A stretch of DNA of 64,000 nt from Amphibalanus amphitrite (lineage: Eukaryota > Arthropoda > Thecostraca > Balanomorpha > Balanidae): contig NW_024883049.1 in assembly GCF_019059575.1 (NCBI RefSeq), positions 1 to 64,000 of the forward strand, given 5' to 3'. Positions within the stretch are counted from its first letter, which is position 1. Each line of letters starts with the position of its first letter. This document shows, one piece after another, positions 20,293 to 31,375 of this stretch. The notes under the pieces are model-generated. The model ran no database searches, was not told the origin of the DNA, and worked only from the letters and a program-made list of their open reading frames with translations. Made by a program: the position numbers and the translations under genes.

Positions 20293-20462
20293 TTTCGATG
20301 CATTTTAAGACAAATGAAGTCCAATTTAAAACAGCTGAATTCTGAATTAAAACAATTGACAGGCGAGTTAGAACACGTGACATTCAGCTTAAAACAACTG
20401 ACATGCGATTTAAAATAAACGAAATGCAAATTAATATAAATGACATGCAATTTAATCATACA
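20293..20462. repeat. ~21-nt minisatellite, degenerate
   Basis: About seven to eight degenerate copies of a roughly 21-base unit (TTTAAAACAACTGACATGCGA-like). Because the period is a multiple of three, it opens a short minus-strand ORF of heptad-like repeats (FKL-V-C). I read that ORF as a by-product. Confidence 0.65.
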
Positions 20463-21532
20463 AATATAGGTACGTAAAGCTATGTTGAATAATTATGTTT
20501 TGCTGCAAATGAAAAAAATGTTGTGTTCGATTACATGATTATTTGTAGGGAGAAAATTGAAAGACGCCTCTTTTTTGACGAAAGTCATTCTAAACACTTT
20601 CAAACACCGAATTACAAGTAACGTTGACAGTTGACCCAATGAACATAAAAATGCATAGCACCCGTGACCCCTGTTTATGCCCATGAGATCATGTCAGGTC
20701 ACGAAGGGTATCTAGCAGGTTTTAGCAAATAACTTTGGATACAGGCATGTTAGAGCGATGAAAACGCCTTAGATTTGTTCAACTCCACGATACGGATCGG
20801 CTGATACGCAGCATGACCCTTTCCGGTCAGGTCAAGACCTTGGCCTGAGGTCAATTGTTTCAATTTGACCTTTCAAGGTCAAATTATAGTTCATTCGATG
20901 CGTCTTGACGAAAGAAACACGATGCAGGTAAAGTTAAGCTCGTGCAAAGCTTGAGTCAAAAGTCAGTGCAAAAAAAAAACTGTCCGCAAAAATCGTCCAT
21001 TTTGGCAGTTTTTGCCACCTGCAAGCTAGAACGTTGACGTTAGATCAAATATGGGAGAAATATTCAGAGAGCGAGAGCGGTGAATGGGCTATCAAATGTG
21101 CTTTTCTACGGCGCTGTAAGTTGTAACTCTCTTGGTTCCCGAGTTATGTGTCGGCTTCTAAAAATTGTTGACATTTGACCTGAAAATCTGCGACATTTGG
21201 CCTTCAATGACCTCTGGTGACCTGACCTTTGACCTGAGCAAAAAAAAAGTAAAGTGACTGAAGTACATTAGTTCAGTCATTATGTTTGTCGCTCTTTCGC
21301 ATACTGCCTTCCGCGTATCGCTACGTGGCCCAGGAGCCGAGTTAGAAGGGGATGGGTGTTCAAACACCCTTCCCCTTTGGGGCGTGGAAATCCAGGACCC
21401 CCAGCGGGACGCGGGTTAAGACGGAGAAGGATAGTGTAGTGTAGGATTCAATGTCATCGTATGGAAGCTCTAACGCCAATCAGTCATTTTGAATTTTTAA
21501 TTCAATGAAGCATTGCTATGCTATCGATATAG

Positions 21533-21824
21533 CACCATCGTGTTCCTGAGCTCAAACTGCATCCAGTAGACACCCTTTTTTGTTGAAAAACTAAAACTTC
21601 AAAATTTGAACTTTTTTGACCTGAAAGTGACCTGACCTAAGCTAAACTTGACTCAAAATGACCTTGAATGACACAGACGACATCAAATTCGAAATATATG
21701 GCCTAAATGGACCATAAAACATGTGTCACGTGACCGACGCATGATATAATATTTCCGTGACCTGTGATGACCTGACCCTGACCTGAAAATCAAAGTACAA
21801 GTTTGGTACCCTCCAGGTATCTAG
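21533..21824. repeat. ~285-bp dispersed repeat, copy 2
   Basis: This is the second copy of the block at 19993-20285. It lies about 300 bp before another TTAACCC-type end (22128) and may mark a 5'-shortened copy of the same element. Confidence 0.75.
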
Positions 21825-22089
21825 AGCATCTGTTCACAAGTGTGTAAACCAAAAATGAGCCTGATCTGACTTGTAAGACGGCGGTCAGAGCCCAAAGTGT
21901 GAACAAGCCAAAATGCTAATAATTTTTACTTTGACCTGACCTGTGACGTCATCAGTGACCTCGAGGTCAATGAAATTAGGTTTCGCTCGACAGTTTTTCC
22001 GGGGCTATCAGACACCGTTTGAATTTTGACGAGCGGCCCAGTAGTTTCGGAGTTAGGTGGGTGGGGGGCTATGAAGGCCCCCGACATAT

Positions 22090-22128
22090 TGGGCGTGTGT
22101 ACGCAGACCCCAGTGGGGCGCGGGTTAA
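22090..22128 (-). mobile_element. TTAACCC-type element terminus
   Basis: On the minus strand this end reads TTAACCCGCGCCCCACTGGG, then runs into a CCCCC/GGGGG region. It is the same terminus type as at 19422 and 21419. No partner end could be assigned with confidence. Confidence 0.55.
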
Positions 22129-22334
22129 CATATATTTTTAGTTGAGATAGCTTATTGGGGTCCCTGGCTCGCAATTACCGGTTTCGGCTCTCACAACATC
22201 GAGATATGCTTTAGCACGCGCCCGTTTTGGCCTCTCATCCAACTTTGTCATGTTGGGGGGGGGGGCTTTTTGACCACACCAGATTATCTCAGAAAGAATG
22301 CTAGCTACACCTTTTAACACTCAACTTAAAATAA

Positions 22335-22475
22335 GTCACACTCGAATTTAAAAAGGGCAAATTCAAATTAAAAAAGGTCACAATCAAATTAAAAAAGATC
22401 ACACTCAAATTAAAAAAGGTCACATACAAATTAAAAAGACCACATTCAAATTAAAAAAGGTCACATTCAAATCAA
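22335..22475. repeat. ~21-nt minisatellite (TCACATTCAAATT type)
   Basis: About seven tandem copies of a roughly 21-base unit, GTCACA-TCAAATTAAAAAAG, with small changes. It is AT-rich and non-coding. Confidence 0.8.
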
Positions 22476-22797
22476 AACTGTATTTCGTTTACCCTTTTCC
22501 AGCCATATATTTTGGCAACCGCTTGGCCGATTCATCAGCGGTCTGGAGCATCAGATAGCCCAATCATTTTAAAAACTGAATAACTGTTTTGATGTATCCG
22601 GGTAACCGTCCAGGCGCGTGGCTCTCTCTCTCAAATGCCAAATCAGGAGCGTTTAAATGGCTTCTCTCACAAGTCACATATCTTTGCAAGGATTGGAACG
22701 ATTATTATGTAACTCATGGCTTGTATAACTATTCTATTTTACATACCTATATGGGTTCCATGTGGCAATAAATTATCATGTGTCACGGTCGGGAGAC

Positions 22798-23025
22798 TTA
22801 TTAGCGACCCTCCCCGGTCGCTAATCGGGAAGAGTTCTCTATTAGCGTTTTTTTTTGCAATGGTTTGCCAAAATGCTCACTACAAATAAGTTAGTGAATA
22901 TTTGGGCAGAAAATGACTATATTTTAATAGAAAAATGAACGATCTCTCCGAAAATCAAGCCAGTAACACAGTGGCACCCACAGAGCGTGAGCAATGACGG
23001 TTCAAATTAAGGGGGTCGCTAATTA
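22798..23025. mobile_element. Short MITE with TTAGCGACCC ends
   Basis: TTAGCGACCC (from 22801) and its inverse GGGTCGCTAA (to 23022) bound a 222-bp body. TTA flanks both sides (22798-22800 and 23023-23025), which fits a 3-bp or TA target duplication. A second inverted copy, GGTCGCTAA (22816-22824), makes a tight hairpin at the left end. No coding is present. Confidence 0.55.
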
Positions 23026-23192
23026 GGCACCTTACCCTACTATGACATATATTCTGTTTTTTTTTCTAAACTCAAAAAAGCTTTTTGGATTTTTTGGCTT
23101 ATTTACAAGAAATAAAACATGTTGCATACCAGTCGATCCGTATCGTCAAGTTTAAAACATTCATGGTGTTTTATGGCTCTATCTACATAGAA

Positions 23193-23262
23193 CAGTGGTC
23201 GGCAGGTCGCACGAGTGGTGCCCACTTTATGGGCGCTGGACGGGGCCATTACCCCCACTTGT
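23193..23262 (+). mobile_element. hAT-like left end (fragment)
   Basis: The fragment starts CAGTGGTCGGCAGG and follows the left end of the element at 4017 through GGGCCATTACCCCCAC. No matching right end was found, so this is a broken copy or a copy cut by the 4-kb duplication that begins at 23261. Confidence 0.55.
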
Positions 23263-24543
23263 CATACCCCATTGCTTACACAGCAAGGGTCGCTGATATT
23301 CGGCCATATCCTTTGACGCCTCTATTTTTCTGCATATGAATAAAATGCAACACAATTAACTCTCTTTTTATGGAGAGGGAGAGCGGGTGGAGTAAGGTCG
23401 ATATCATATACTCGTAAGATACCTAAATGCAAATCACTAGGTAAGGAAGTATCCATTCCATAGCTCCATAGCAACCACCTAGCAACGTGAAACGAAGCTG
23501 TAAACAACTCGCGTTTGTCTCAGATGCGCATTTTTCGGAGCATATAAGCAAAATGTTATCCTGGGCCTCATAATGAATGTTGAAAATAGAATGACCATTC
23601 GACTATCAACAAGGACGATTTTTGCGAAATTCATGTTTATTCCGTAATTACCTACCTTCCTAAAAAGTAAACAGATGCTAAACGAGTTAGCCGAGCCGAC
23701 AGAGATGGTCGAGCGTGGCAGGGCAGCGTCAAACTCACCGTGTCTGTTCTTTTCCGAGTCTTCAAGAAAACTCACAAGCTTCAATGAAATGAGACAGCAA
23801 CAATTTAGGTATAACGAATTTTTCGAAATAATATCTTATCACTTCTATCACAACTGATAGCTCAATCAACAAGTCGGCAGCCGTCAAGGGTCCCAAAGCG
23901 ATGCTGAGCGATGCAAGCGATTCATATTGACTTTTTCCCAAAGCACATGACTTCGTTAATCTGGGCACCTTCACTTCGGGGTTGAAAGCAGTGCGGCTGG
24001 TTACGGGCGATCGCGATGCGTGTCTTTGCAATGTAACAGGAAAATCTCAGTATGAACGGAACGAGGGGATCGACCCGCGTCCCGCCCCAACCCGGCCTGT
24101 AACTCAACCCGCGCCCCACTGGGGTCTTTTTGTTGGGATGTACGTCGCGCATCGGGGGCCGCGCCGCAGAGCGGAGCCGGTGACGTCCAAGGGCGGCGCC
24201 ACCGTGGGGCGCCGCCCCCACAAAACTTGGCTGATGTTGAAAAGGGAACAGAAGACCTGTGCAATGTTCCTGATAGGATAGGATGTGATGATGCAAACAA
24301 GGCTACAAAACTCCAATGCAAAGCTGTGGTGATGTAATGATGGCAAAGAAATTCTTTTATTTGCGATAACTTTTCCTTCATCCATGGGCGTAGTCACGAA
24401 AAGTGTGTGTGTGTGTGGGGGGGGGGGGGGCAGCGAAACTTCAATGTCACTTTGTGGGAGCCCCAATACCCCTATGAAGAAATTCCTTGTAGTTTTATAC
24501 TCATCTCACCTTGCTAAACCATTTCCTGCTCTCAGTTTGGTAT

Positions 24544-26124
24544 TTAACCCGCGCCGGGTCGGTGCTTCGCGACTTCCGCGCCGGGCCGGGGGGAGGGGGG
24601 TCTGAGCACCCCGTCTAACTCGGCTCTTGGGTCACGTAGCGACATGCGGTAAGCGGCATTCAAAAAAGCGTCAAAAATTATAGCGGAAACATTTCAGTCA
24701 TTTTTGGGTCAGGTCAATGGTCAGGTCACCAGAGGTCACCAAAGGTCAAAGGCCCCCGCCCCCTATTTCTACGCCTATGCGGCTTCATCTGGACAATTTT
24801 GGAGGACAACGGCTAGGGACAAGGTGCTCCTGGATTCTGCAGATCGGGGTGTCACTTGTCAGATAACAGTCGGGTCAGCTCAAGCTTGCCCCCACTGGCG
24901 AAAATTCGTGGCGCCGCCACTGGTGACGTCCCGGGCAGTGCCGTCCCGGCTGACCCGAGCTGGGTGAGGGCGCCGGCCGGCTGGCGGGCCGGCGGGCAGT
25001 GGCGACCGGAGCGCGGTGCCAATCGCCGGCGCCGGAGTGTCGTGACGAGTGCCGCCGTCGCTGCTGGTCGTGACTGTCTGCGAATACACCTGCCTATTAA
25101 CCCGCGCCCCGCTGGGCTATTCAGCCATACGCGCCCTGGTGGGGGGGGGGGGGCAGATTCTGCCCCCTGTCTAACTTCCTAACCGATGGTCGTAGAAAGA
25201 CGGGGAAAACGGCAATCGAAAGCTCTCAACAAGGCGGATCTTAAGAGCCCATTTTTTGCTTCAGTAGGTCAGAGGTCAGGTTAAGGTCAGGTCAAGGATA
25301 CAAAATGCAAGCTTCTACAGTATCGGCCTTGCACCGTAGTTTGGACGAAGACAGATCGCCCAAAACGTGTTCTTAGCTACCAAGACAATATTCGTTGCAT
25401 AAAATATTATTCAAAGCTCAAGGTCAAGGTCAGGTCAAGTCCAGTCACCAAAAACAAAGTATAGAAAAGGGCATATGCGACACCAGTTTTATGAGTCATT
25501 TTATTTATAGAATTCAATAGGCACACTCAATAAGTGATATGGACCACATCTGGATAAATTTCAGGTCGAGGTCAGGTCAAGGTCAGGTCAAGTGAGGTCA
25601 AATTTTGAAATTGGTTGTTAAGGCCTAAAAAGGTGTCTATCTAATGCAGTTTTTCAAGACGCTCCAATTGACTTTCCTTGTTAAAATTTTTCATTTTTAA
25701 ATGAGCTTAAAAAGAACAAACGAATTCTGACAGCTTAACGAAGCGTAACAACAAGTTCTATGGTCTTTTCTCAACAAGACCGACCTGAACTCATGTGACC
25801 TTTAAAAAATACGAGTTATACAAGTTGCAGACCTTGGGAGGCTACTACGTCCTGTAAGTTTCATCTTTTTGTGAAAGTTCCTCCGGTACTGAGGGCGGTG
25901 CGAAGTTGGGACCTCTGAGGACAGTGCACAGGTTCACTTACGACGTCATAGGTCAGTGACCTTACCTAACAAGAAAATGCGGTCGGTGTCATGAGATCCG
26001 GCTTGAATTATAGGTCAGGTTTTCCAAGTTTTCAGCACTTTGTCGCCGGCTGTCCCGAGCTATCACGAAAAACCTTATGGGAAGAGGCGGGTGCTGCCTC
26101 TGGCCCTCCGCCGGCGAGGGTTAA
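24544..26124. mobile_element. Nested TTAACCC-ended elements
   Basis: Right-facing ends TTAACCCGCG lie at 24544 and 25097. A left-facing end GGCGAGGGTTAA closes at 26124. After the first end comes CTAACTCGGCTC-TGGG-CACGTAGCGAC, also present inside the end at 21419, so the two belong to one family. Long G-runs sit next to the ends. The interior has AGGTCA-rich DNA and a roughly 115-bp stray piece of array segment E (about 25664-25780). No transposase is visible. The same arrangement is duplicated at 28673-30252. Confidence 0.55.
24710..25602. promoter_or_regulatory. Clusters of AGGTCA half-sites
   Basis: Closely spaced AGGTCA words occur at about 24712-24756, 25264-25298, 25418-25442 and 25563-25602. 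They include AGGTCAGAGGTCA (a direct repeat with one-base spacing) and TCAAGGTCA (an extended half-site). These are the consensus elements of nuclear receptors. The clusters lie inside transposon-like DNA, and binding is untested; they may simply be a repeat motif. Confidence 0.4.
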
Positions 26125-26395
26125 TCAATATTGACGCAATGGTGACGTCACGGTCGCCGTCGACGTCACCATTCGAATCAGAGTCAGTGACTTGTGCCGA
26201 ATATCAAGTTTAATATTGATGCTTCAACGGATCTGTATATCAGCCGAAAACACCTTACATTCCTTTTTACTCGCTAGATGGCAGAAGCGACAAACGCCTG
26301 AATGTATGCTGTGCCGCAATGCCGGCTCTATTGTATATAACCGCCTAAATGAATGGCGGAGTAATGAGGGATCCGGGAAAACCACTATCTCTTCG
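26125..26395 (+). repeat. CRE-hairpin flank block (block R), copy 1
   Basis: The block begins TCAATATTGACGC and holds a strong hairpin AATGGTGACGTC (26138-26149) / GACGTCACCATT (26162-26173). It then relates to the flank block at window position 1 through CTCGCTAGATGGCAG. Further copies lie at 30253-30523, 44663-44935 and 45936-46210. Two copies lead into a type-2 array 3' module. Confidence 0.75.
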
Positions 26396-26593
26396 GAGGT
26401 TAATGTGTTTTGGTAGCAAACTCACCGAGTGTTTCCTGGTCTAGTCTTCTACAGCAATCACAAACACATTTCGATTCGCGGCCAACCATGCAAAACATAG
26501 CCCGGTGAAGGGCTGCTCCGGTTGTTTTTTTTTTCAATAGAAAAACAATTCTAACGAATACTGTTTGTCTAATGAAGAAACAATCTGCGGTTA
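26396..26593 (+). repeat. Array 3' module, type 2
   Basis: This is the F2 module ending in AATCTGCGGTTA, with one base changed from AACCTGCGGTTA. It is preceded by block R and followed by the CCCGCCGCCAAACG start point. Confidence 0.75.
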
Positions 26594-27246
26594 CCCGCCG
26601 CCAAACGAGAGGGTGAGCCTGGCACGTGCAGACCGGAGTGGGTGTGCTTCGAACTGACGAACAGGACACTCTACTAACCACACTAGCGGTGTGCAAAATT
26701 TGAGTGCAATCGGCCCGGCCGTTTTCGACATCTTGAAGCGGCACCCTTCACGTGCGCACGTGCAAGCTGGGTCCCAACTGACTTGCGCACGTCACCCTAG
26801 TTGCCGGTCTCTAGCGGTGTACCGAATTTAAGCTCAATCGGCCCAGCCGTTTTCAAGATCTGAAAGCGACCCCTACACGTGCGCACGTGCAGTTGCACCC
26901 CAACCGTGACACATGAATATACATACTAACTGACTGTGCACAGCACCCTACTAACCGGTCTCCAAAGGTGTGCCGAATTTGAATGCAATCGGCCCAGCCG
27001 TTACTGAGATCTGGAAGCGTCACCCTGCACGTGCGCACGTGCAACCTGGGGCCCAGCTGACCTGTGCAAGGCACCCTACTACGCGGTCTCTAGCGGTGTG
27101 CCAAATCTGAGCACAATCGGCCCGGCCGTTCTCGAGATCTGGAAGCGTCACCCTGCACGTGCGCACGTGCAGTTGCACCCCAACCGTAGCACTTTGAAAG
27201 GCATGGTCCGGCGGGTGCCTACATCCTTGTGTAATTTCAGCAGAAT
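26594..27246 (+). repeat. Array unit start (B monomers), cut by the duplication junction
   Basis: Four palindrome monomers (about 26750, 26876, 27030 and 27155) precede the first bases of segment C. The unit stops at TTTCAGCAGAATCTC, where the 4-kb duplication ends. The corresponding unit in the second copy (30722-32513) continues normally. Confidence 0.8.
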
Positions 27247-27391
27247 CTCGCAGAAATGAGCATATAAGCAAAATGTTAGGGTAGTGTAGGGGTAGGGGTA
27301 GGGTAGGGTAGGGTAGGGTAGAGTAGGGTAGGGTAGGGTAGGGTTGAATTGAGTAACATCCTAACCCATTGCTTACACATTGAGTAACATT
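27247..27391. repeat. Duplication junction with TAGGG microsatellite
   Basis: These 145 bases join the two 4-kb copies. They contain GAGCATATAAGCAAAATGTTA (27258-27278), copied from within the duplicated block (near 23538). A TAGGG/GGGTA microsatellite (about 27276-27345) follows, then the word CCATTGCTTACACA once before the second copy begins with the same word. Confidence 0.8.
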
Positions 27392-30300
27392 GTCATACCC
27401 CATTGCTTACACAGCAAGGGTCGCTGATATTCGGCCATATCCTTTGACGCCTCTATTTTTCTGCATATGAATAAAATGCAACACAATTAACTCTCTTTTT
27501 ATGGAGAGGGAGAGCGGGTGGAGTAAGGTCGATATCATATACTCGTAAGATACCTAAATGCAAATCACTAGGTAAGGAAGTATCCATTCCATAGCTCCAT
27601 AGCAACCACCTAGCAACGTGAAACGAAGCTGTAAACAACTCGCGTTTGTCTCAGATGCGCATTTTTCGGAGCATATAAGCAAAATGTTATCCTGGGCCTC
27701 ATAATGAATGTTGAAAATAGAATGACCATTCGACTATCAACAAGGACGATTTTTGCGAAATTCATGTTTATTCCGTAATTACCTACCTTCCTAAAAAGTA
27801 AACAGATGCTAAACGAGTTAGCCGAGCCGACAGAGATGGTCGAGCGTGGCAGGGCAGCGTCAAACTCACCGTGTCTGTTCTTTTCCGAGTCTTCAAGAAA
27901 ACTCACAAGCTTCAATGAAATGAGACAGCAACAATTTAGGTATAACGAATTTTTCGAAATAATATCTTATCACTTCTATCACAACTGATAGCTCAATCAA
28001 CAAGTCGGCAGCCGTCAAGGGTCCCAAAGCGATGCTGAGCGATGCAAGCGATTCATATTGACTTTTTCCCAAAGCACATGACTTCGTTAATCTGGGCACC
28101 TTCACTTCGGGGTTGAAAGCAGTGCGGCTGGTTACGGGCGATCGCGATGCGTGTCTTTGCAATGTAACAGGAAAATCTCAGTATGAACGGAACGAGGGGA
28201 TCGACCCGCGTCCCGCCCCAACCCGGCCTGTAACTCAACCCGCGCCCCACTGGGGTCTTTTTGTTGGGATGTACGTCGCGCATCGGGGGCCGCGCCGCAG
28301 AGCGGAGCCGGTGACGTCCAAGGGCGGCGCCACCGTGGGGCGCCGCCCCCACAAAACTTGGCTGATGTTGAAAAGGGAACAGAAGACCTGTGCAATGTTC
28401 CTGATAGGATAGGATGTGATGATGCAAACAAGGCTACAAAACTCCAATGCAAAGCTGTGGTGATGTAATGATGGCAAAGAAATTCTTTTATTTGCGATAA
28501 CTTTTCCTTCATCCATGGGCGTAGTCACGAAAAGTGTGTGTGTGTGGGGGGGGGGGGGGCAGCGAAACTTCAATGTCACTTTGTGGGAGCCCCAATACCC
28601 CTATGAAGAAATTCCTTGTAGTTTTATACTCATCTCACCTTGCTAAACCATTTCCTGCTCTCAGTTTGGTATTTAACCCGCGCCGGGTCGGTGCTTCGCG
28701 ACTTCCGCGCCGGGCCGGGGGGAGGGGGGTCTGAGCACCCCGTCTAACTCGGCTCTTGGGTCACGTAGCGACATGCGGTAAGCGGCATTCAAAAAAGCGT
28801 CAAAAATTATAGCGGAAACATTTCAGTCATTTTTGGGTCAGGTCAATGGTCAGGTCACCAGAGGTCACCAAAGGTCAAAGGCCCCCGCCCCCTATTTCTA
28901 CGCCTATGCGGCTTCATCTGGACAATTTTGGAGGACAACGGCTAGGGACAAGGTGCTCCTGGATTCTGCAGATCGGGGTGTCACTTGTCAGATAACAGTC
29001 GGGTCAGCTCAAGCTTGCCCCCACTGGCGAAAATTCGTGGCGCCGCCACTGGTGACGTCCCGGGCAGTGCCGTCCCGGCTGACCCGAGCTGGGTGAGGGC
29101 GCCGGCCGGCTGGCGGGCCGGCGGGCAGTGGCGACCGGAGCGCGGTGCCAATCGCCGGCGCCGGAGTGTCGTGACGAGTGCCGCCGTCGCTGCTGGTCGT
29201 GACTGTCTGCGAATACACCTGCCTATTAACCCGCGCCCCGCTGGGCTATTCAGCCATACGCGCCCTGGTGGGGGGGGGGGGCAGATTCTGCCCCCTGTCT
29301 AACTTCCTAACCGATGGTCGTAGAAAGACGGGGAAAACGGCAATCGAAAGCTCTCAACAAGGCGGATCTTAAGAGCCCATTTTTTGCTTCAGTAGGTCAG
29401 AGGTCAGGTTAAGGTCAGGTCAAGGATACAAAATGCAAGCTTCTACAGTATCGGCCTTGCACCGTAGTTTGGACGAAGACAGATCGCCCAAAACGTGTTC
29501 TTAGCTACCAAGACAATATTCGTTGCATAAAATATTATTCAAAGCTCAAGGTCAAGGTCAGGTCAAGTCCAGTCACCAAAAACAAAGTATAGAAAAGGGC
29601 ATATGCGACACCAGTTTTATGAGTCATTTTATTTATAGAATTCAATAGGCACACTCAATAAGTGATATGGACCACATCTGGATAAATTTCAGGTCGAGGT
29701 CAGGTCAAGGTCAGGTCAAGTGAGGTCAAATTTTGAAATTGGTTGTTAAGGCCTAAAAAGGTGTCTATCTAATGCAGTTTTTCAAGACGCTCCAATTGAC
29801 TTTCCTTGTTAAAATTTTTCATTTTTAAATGAGCTTAAAAAGAACAAACGAATTCTGACAGCTTAACGAAGCATAACAACAAGTTCTATGGTCTTTTCTC
29901 AACAAGACCGACCTGAACTCATGTGACCTTTAAAAAATACGAGTTATACAAGTTGCAGACCTTGGGAGGCTACTACGTCCTGTAAGTTTCATCTTTTTGT
30001 GAAAGTTCCTCCGGTACTGAGGGCGGTGCGAAGTTGGGACCTCTGAGGACAGTGCACAGGTTCACTTACGACGTCATAGGTCAGTGACCTTACCTAACAA
30101 GAAAATGCGGTCGGTGTCATGAGATCCGGCTTGAATTATAGGTCAGGTTTTCCAAGTTTTCAGCACTTTGTCGCCGGCTGTCCCGAGCTATCACGAAAAA
30201 CCTTATGGGAAGAGGCGGGTGCTGCCTCTGGCCCTCCGCCGGCGAGGGTTAATCAATATTGACGCAATGGTGACGTCACGGTCGCCGTCGACGTCACCAT

Positions 30301-31375
30301 TCGAATCAGAGTCAGTGACTTGTGCCGAATATCAAGTTTAATATTGATGCTTCAACGGATCTGTATATCAGCCGAAAACACCTTACATTCCTTTTTACTC
30401 GCTAGATGGCAGAAGCGACAAACGCCTGAATGTATGCTGTGCCGCAATGCCGGCTCTATTGTATATAACCGCCTAAATGAATGGCGGAGTAATGAGGGAT
30501 CCGGGAAAACCACTATCTCTTCGGAGGTTAATGTGTTTTGGTAGCAAACTCACCGAGTGTTTCCTGGTCTAGTCTTCTACAGCAATCACAAACACATTTC
30601 GATTCGCGGCCAACCATGCAAAACATAGCCCGGTGAAGGGCTGCTCCGGTTGTTTTTTTTTTCAATAGAAAAACAATTCTAACGAATACTGTTTGTCTAA
30701 TGAAGAAACAATCTGCGGTTACCCGCCGCCAAACGAGAGGGTGAGCCTGGCACGTGCAGACCGGAGTGGGTGTGCTTCGAACTGACGAACAGGACACTCT
30801 ACTAACCACACTAGCGGTGTGCAAAATTTGAGTGCAATCGGCCCGGCCGTTTTCGACATCTTGAAGCGGCACCCTTCACGTGCGCACGTGCAAGCTGGGT
30901 CCCAACTGACTTGCGCACGTCACCCTAGTTGCCGGTCTCTAGCGGTGTACCGAATTTAAGCTCAATCGGCCCAGCCGTTTTCAAGATCTGAAAGCGACCC
31001 CTACACGTGCGCACGTGCAGTTGCACCCCAACCGTGACACATGAATATACATACTAACTGACTGTGCACAGCACCCTACTAACCGGTCTCCAAAGGTGTG
31101 CCGAATTTGAATGCAATCGGCCCAGCCGTTACTGAGATCTGGAAGCGTCACCCTGCACGTGCGCACGTGCAACCTGGGGCCCAGCTGACCTGTGCAAGGC
31201 ACCCTACTACGCGGTCTCTAGCGGTGTGCCAAATCTGAGCACAATCGGCCCGGCCGTTCTCGAGATCTGGAAGCGTCACCCTGCACGTGCGCACGTGCAG
31301 TTGCACCCCAACCGTAGCACTTTGAAAGGCATGGTCCGGCGGGTGCCTACATCCTTGTGTAATTTCAGCAGAATC
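27392..31375. repeat. 4-kb tandem duplication, copy 2
   Basis: This is the near-identical second copy of 23261-27246, in the same orientation. Its right end runs on into a normal array unit, whereas copy 1 is broken. Copy 2 may therefore be the source. The near-identity means the event is recent or is an assembly artefact. Confidence 0.9.
30524..30721 (+). repeat. Array 3' module, type 2 (in duplication copy 2)
   Basis: This is the duplicate of 26396-26593, ending AATCTGCGGTTA at 30721. Confidence 0.75.

Larger units (their letters stand above)
19422..21419. mobile_element. Candidate TTAACCC-ended element, 2.0 kb
   Basis: The left end TTAACCCGCGGCCCACTGGG faces the right end which, in reverse complement, reads TTAACCCGCGTCCCGCTGGG. 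Both ends lead into G/C-run hairpins. No gene is visible inside. The interior holds AGGTCA/TGACCT motifs, a CRE-containing palindrome, a 21-nt minisatellite and a 285-bp block repeated outside at 21533. The two ends may belong to different nested copies. The TTAA ends and CCC start are reminiscent of piggyBac-like elements. Confidence 0.5.
23261..27246. repeat. 4-kb tandem duplication, copy 1
   Basis: This block is matched almost base for base by 27392-31375, at an offset of 4,131 falling to 4,128. The differences I saw are homopolymer lengths (for example the G-run near 24418) and isolated single bases (GCGTAACAAC against GCATAACAAC). It contains two TTAACCC ends (24544 and 25097), AGGTCA arrays, a CRE hairpin block and the start of a tandem-array unit. 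ORFs inside it are short and unconvincing. Confidence 0.9.

Noticed and set aside
23479..24466. Several 60-126 codon frames repeated at 27610-28579
   Set aside because: They overlap on both strands, have no domain signal and are duplicated only because the whole 4-kb block is.
27276..27345. Interstitial telomeric repeat
   Set aside because: The motif is TAGGG/GGGTA, which is neither TTAGGG nor TTAGG, and it is short and sits at a rearrangement seam.
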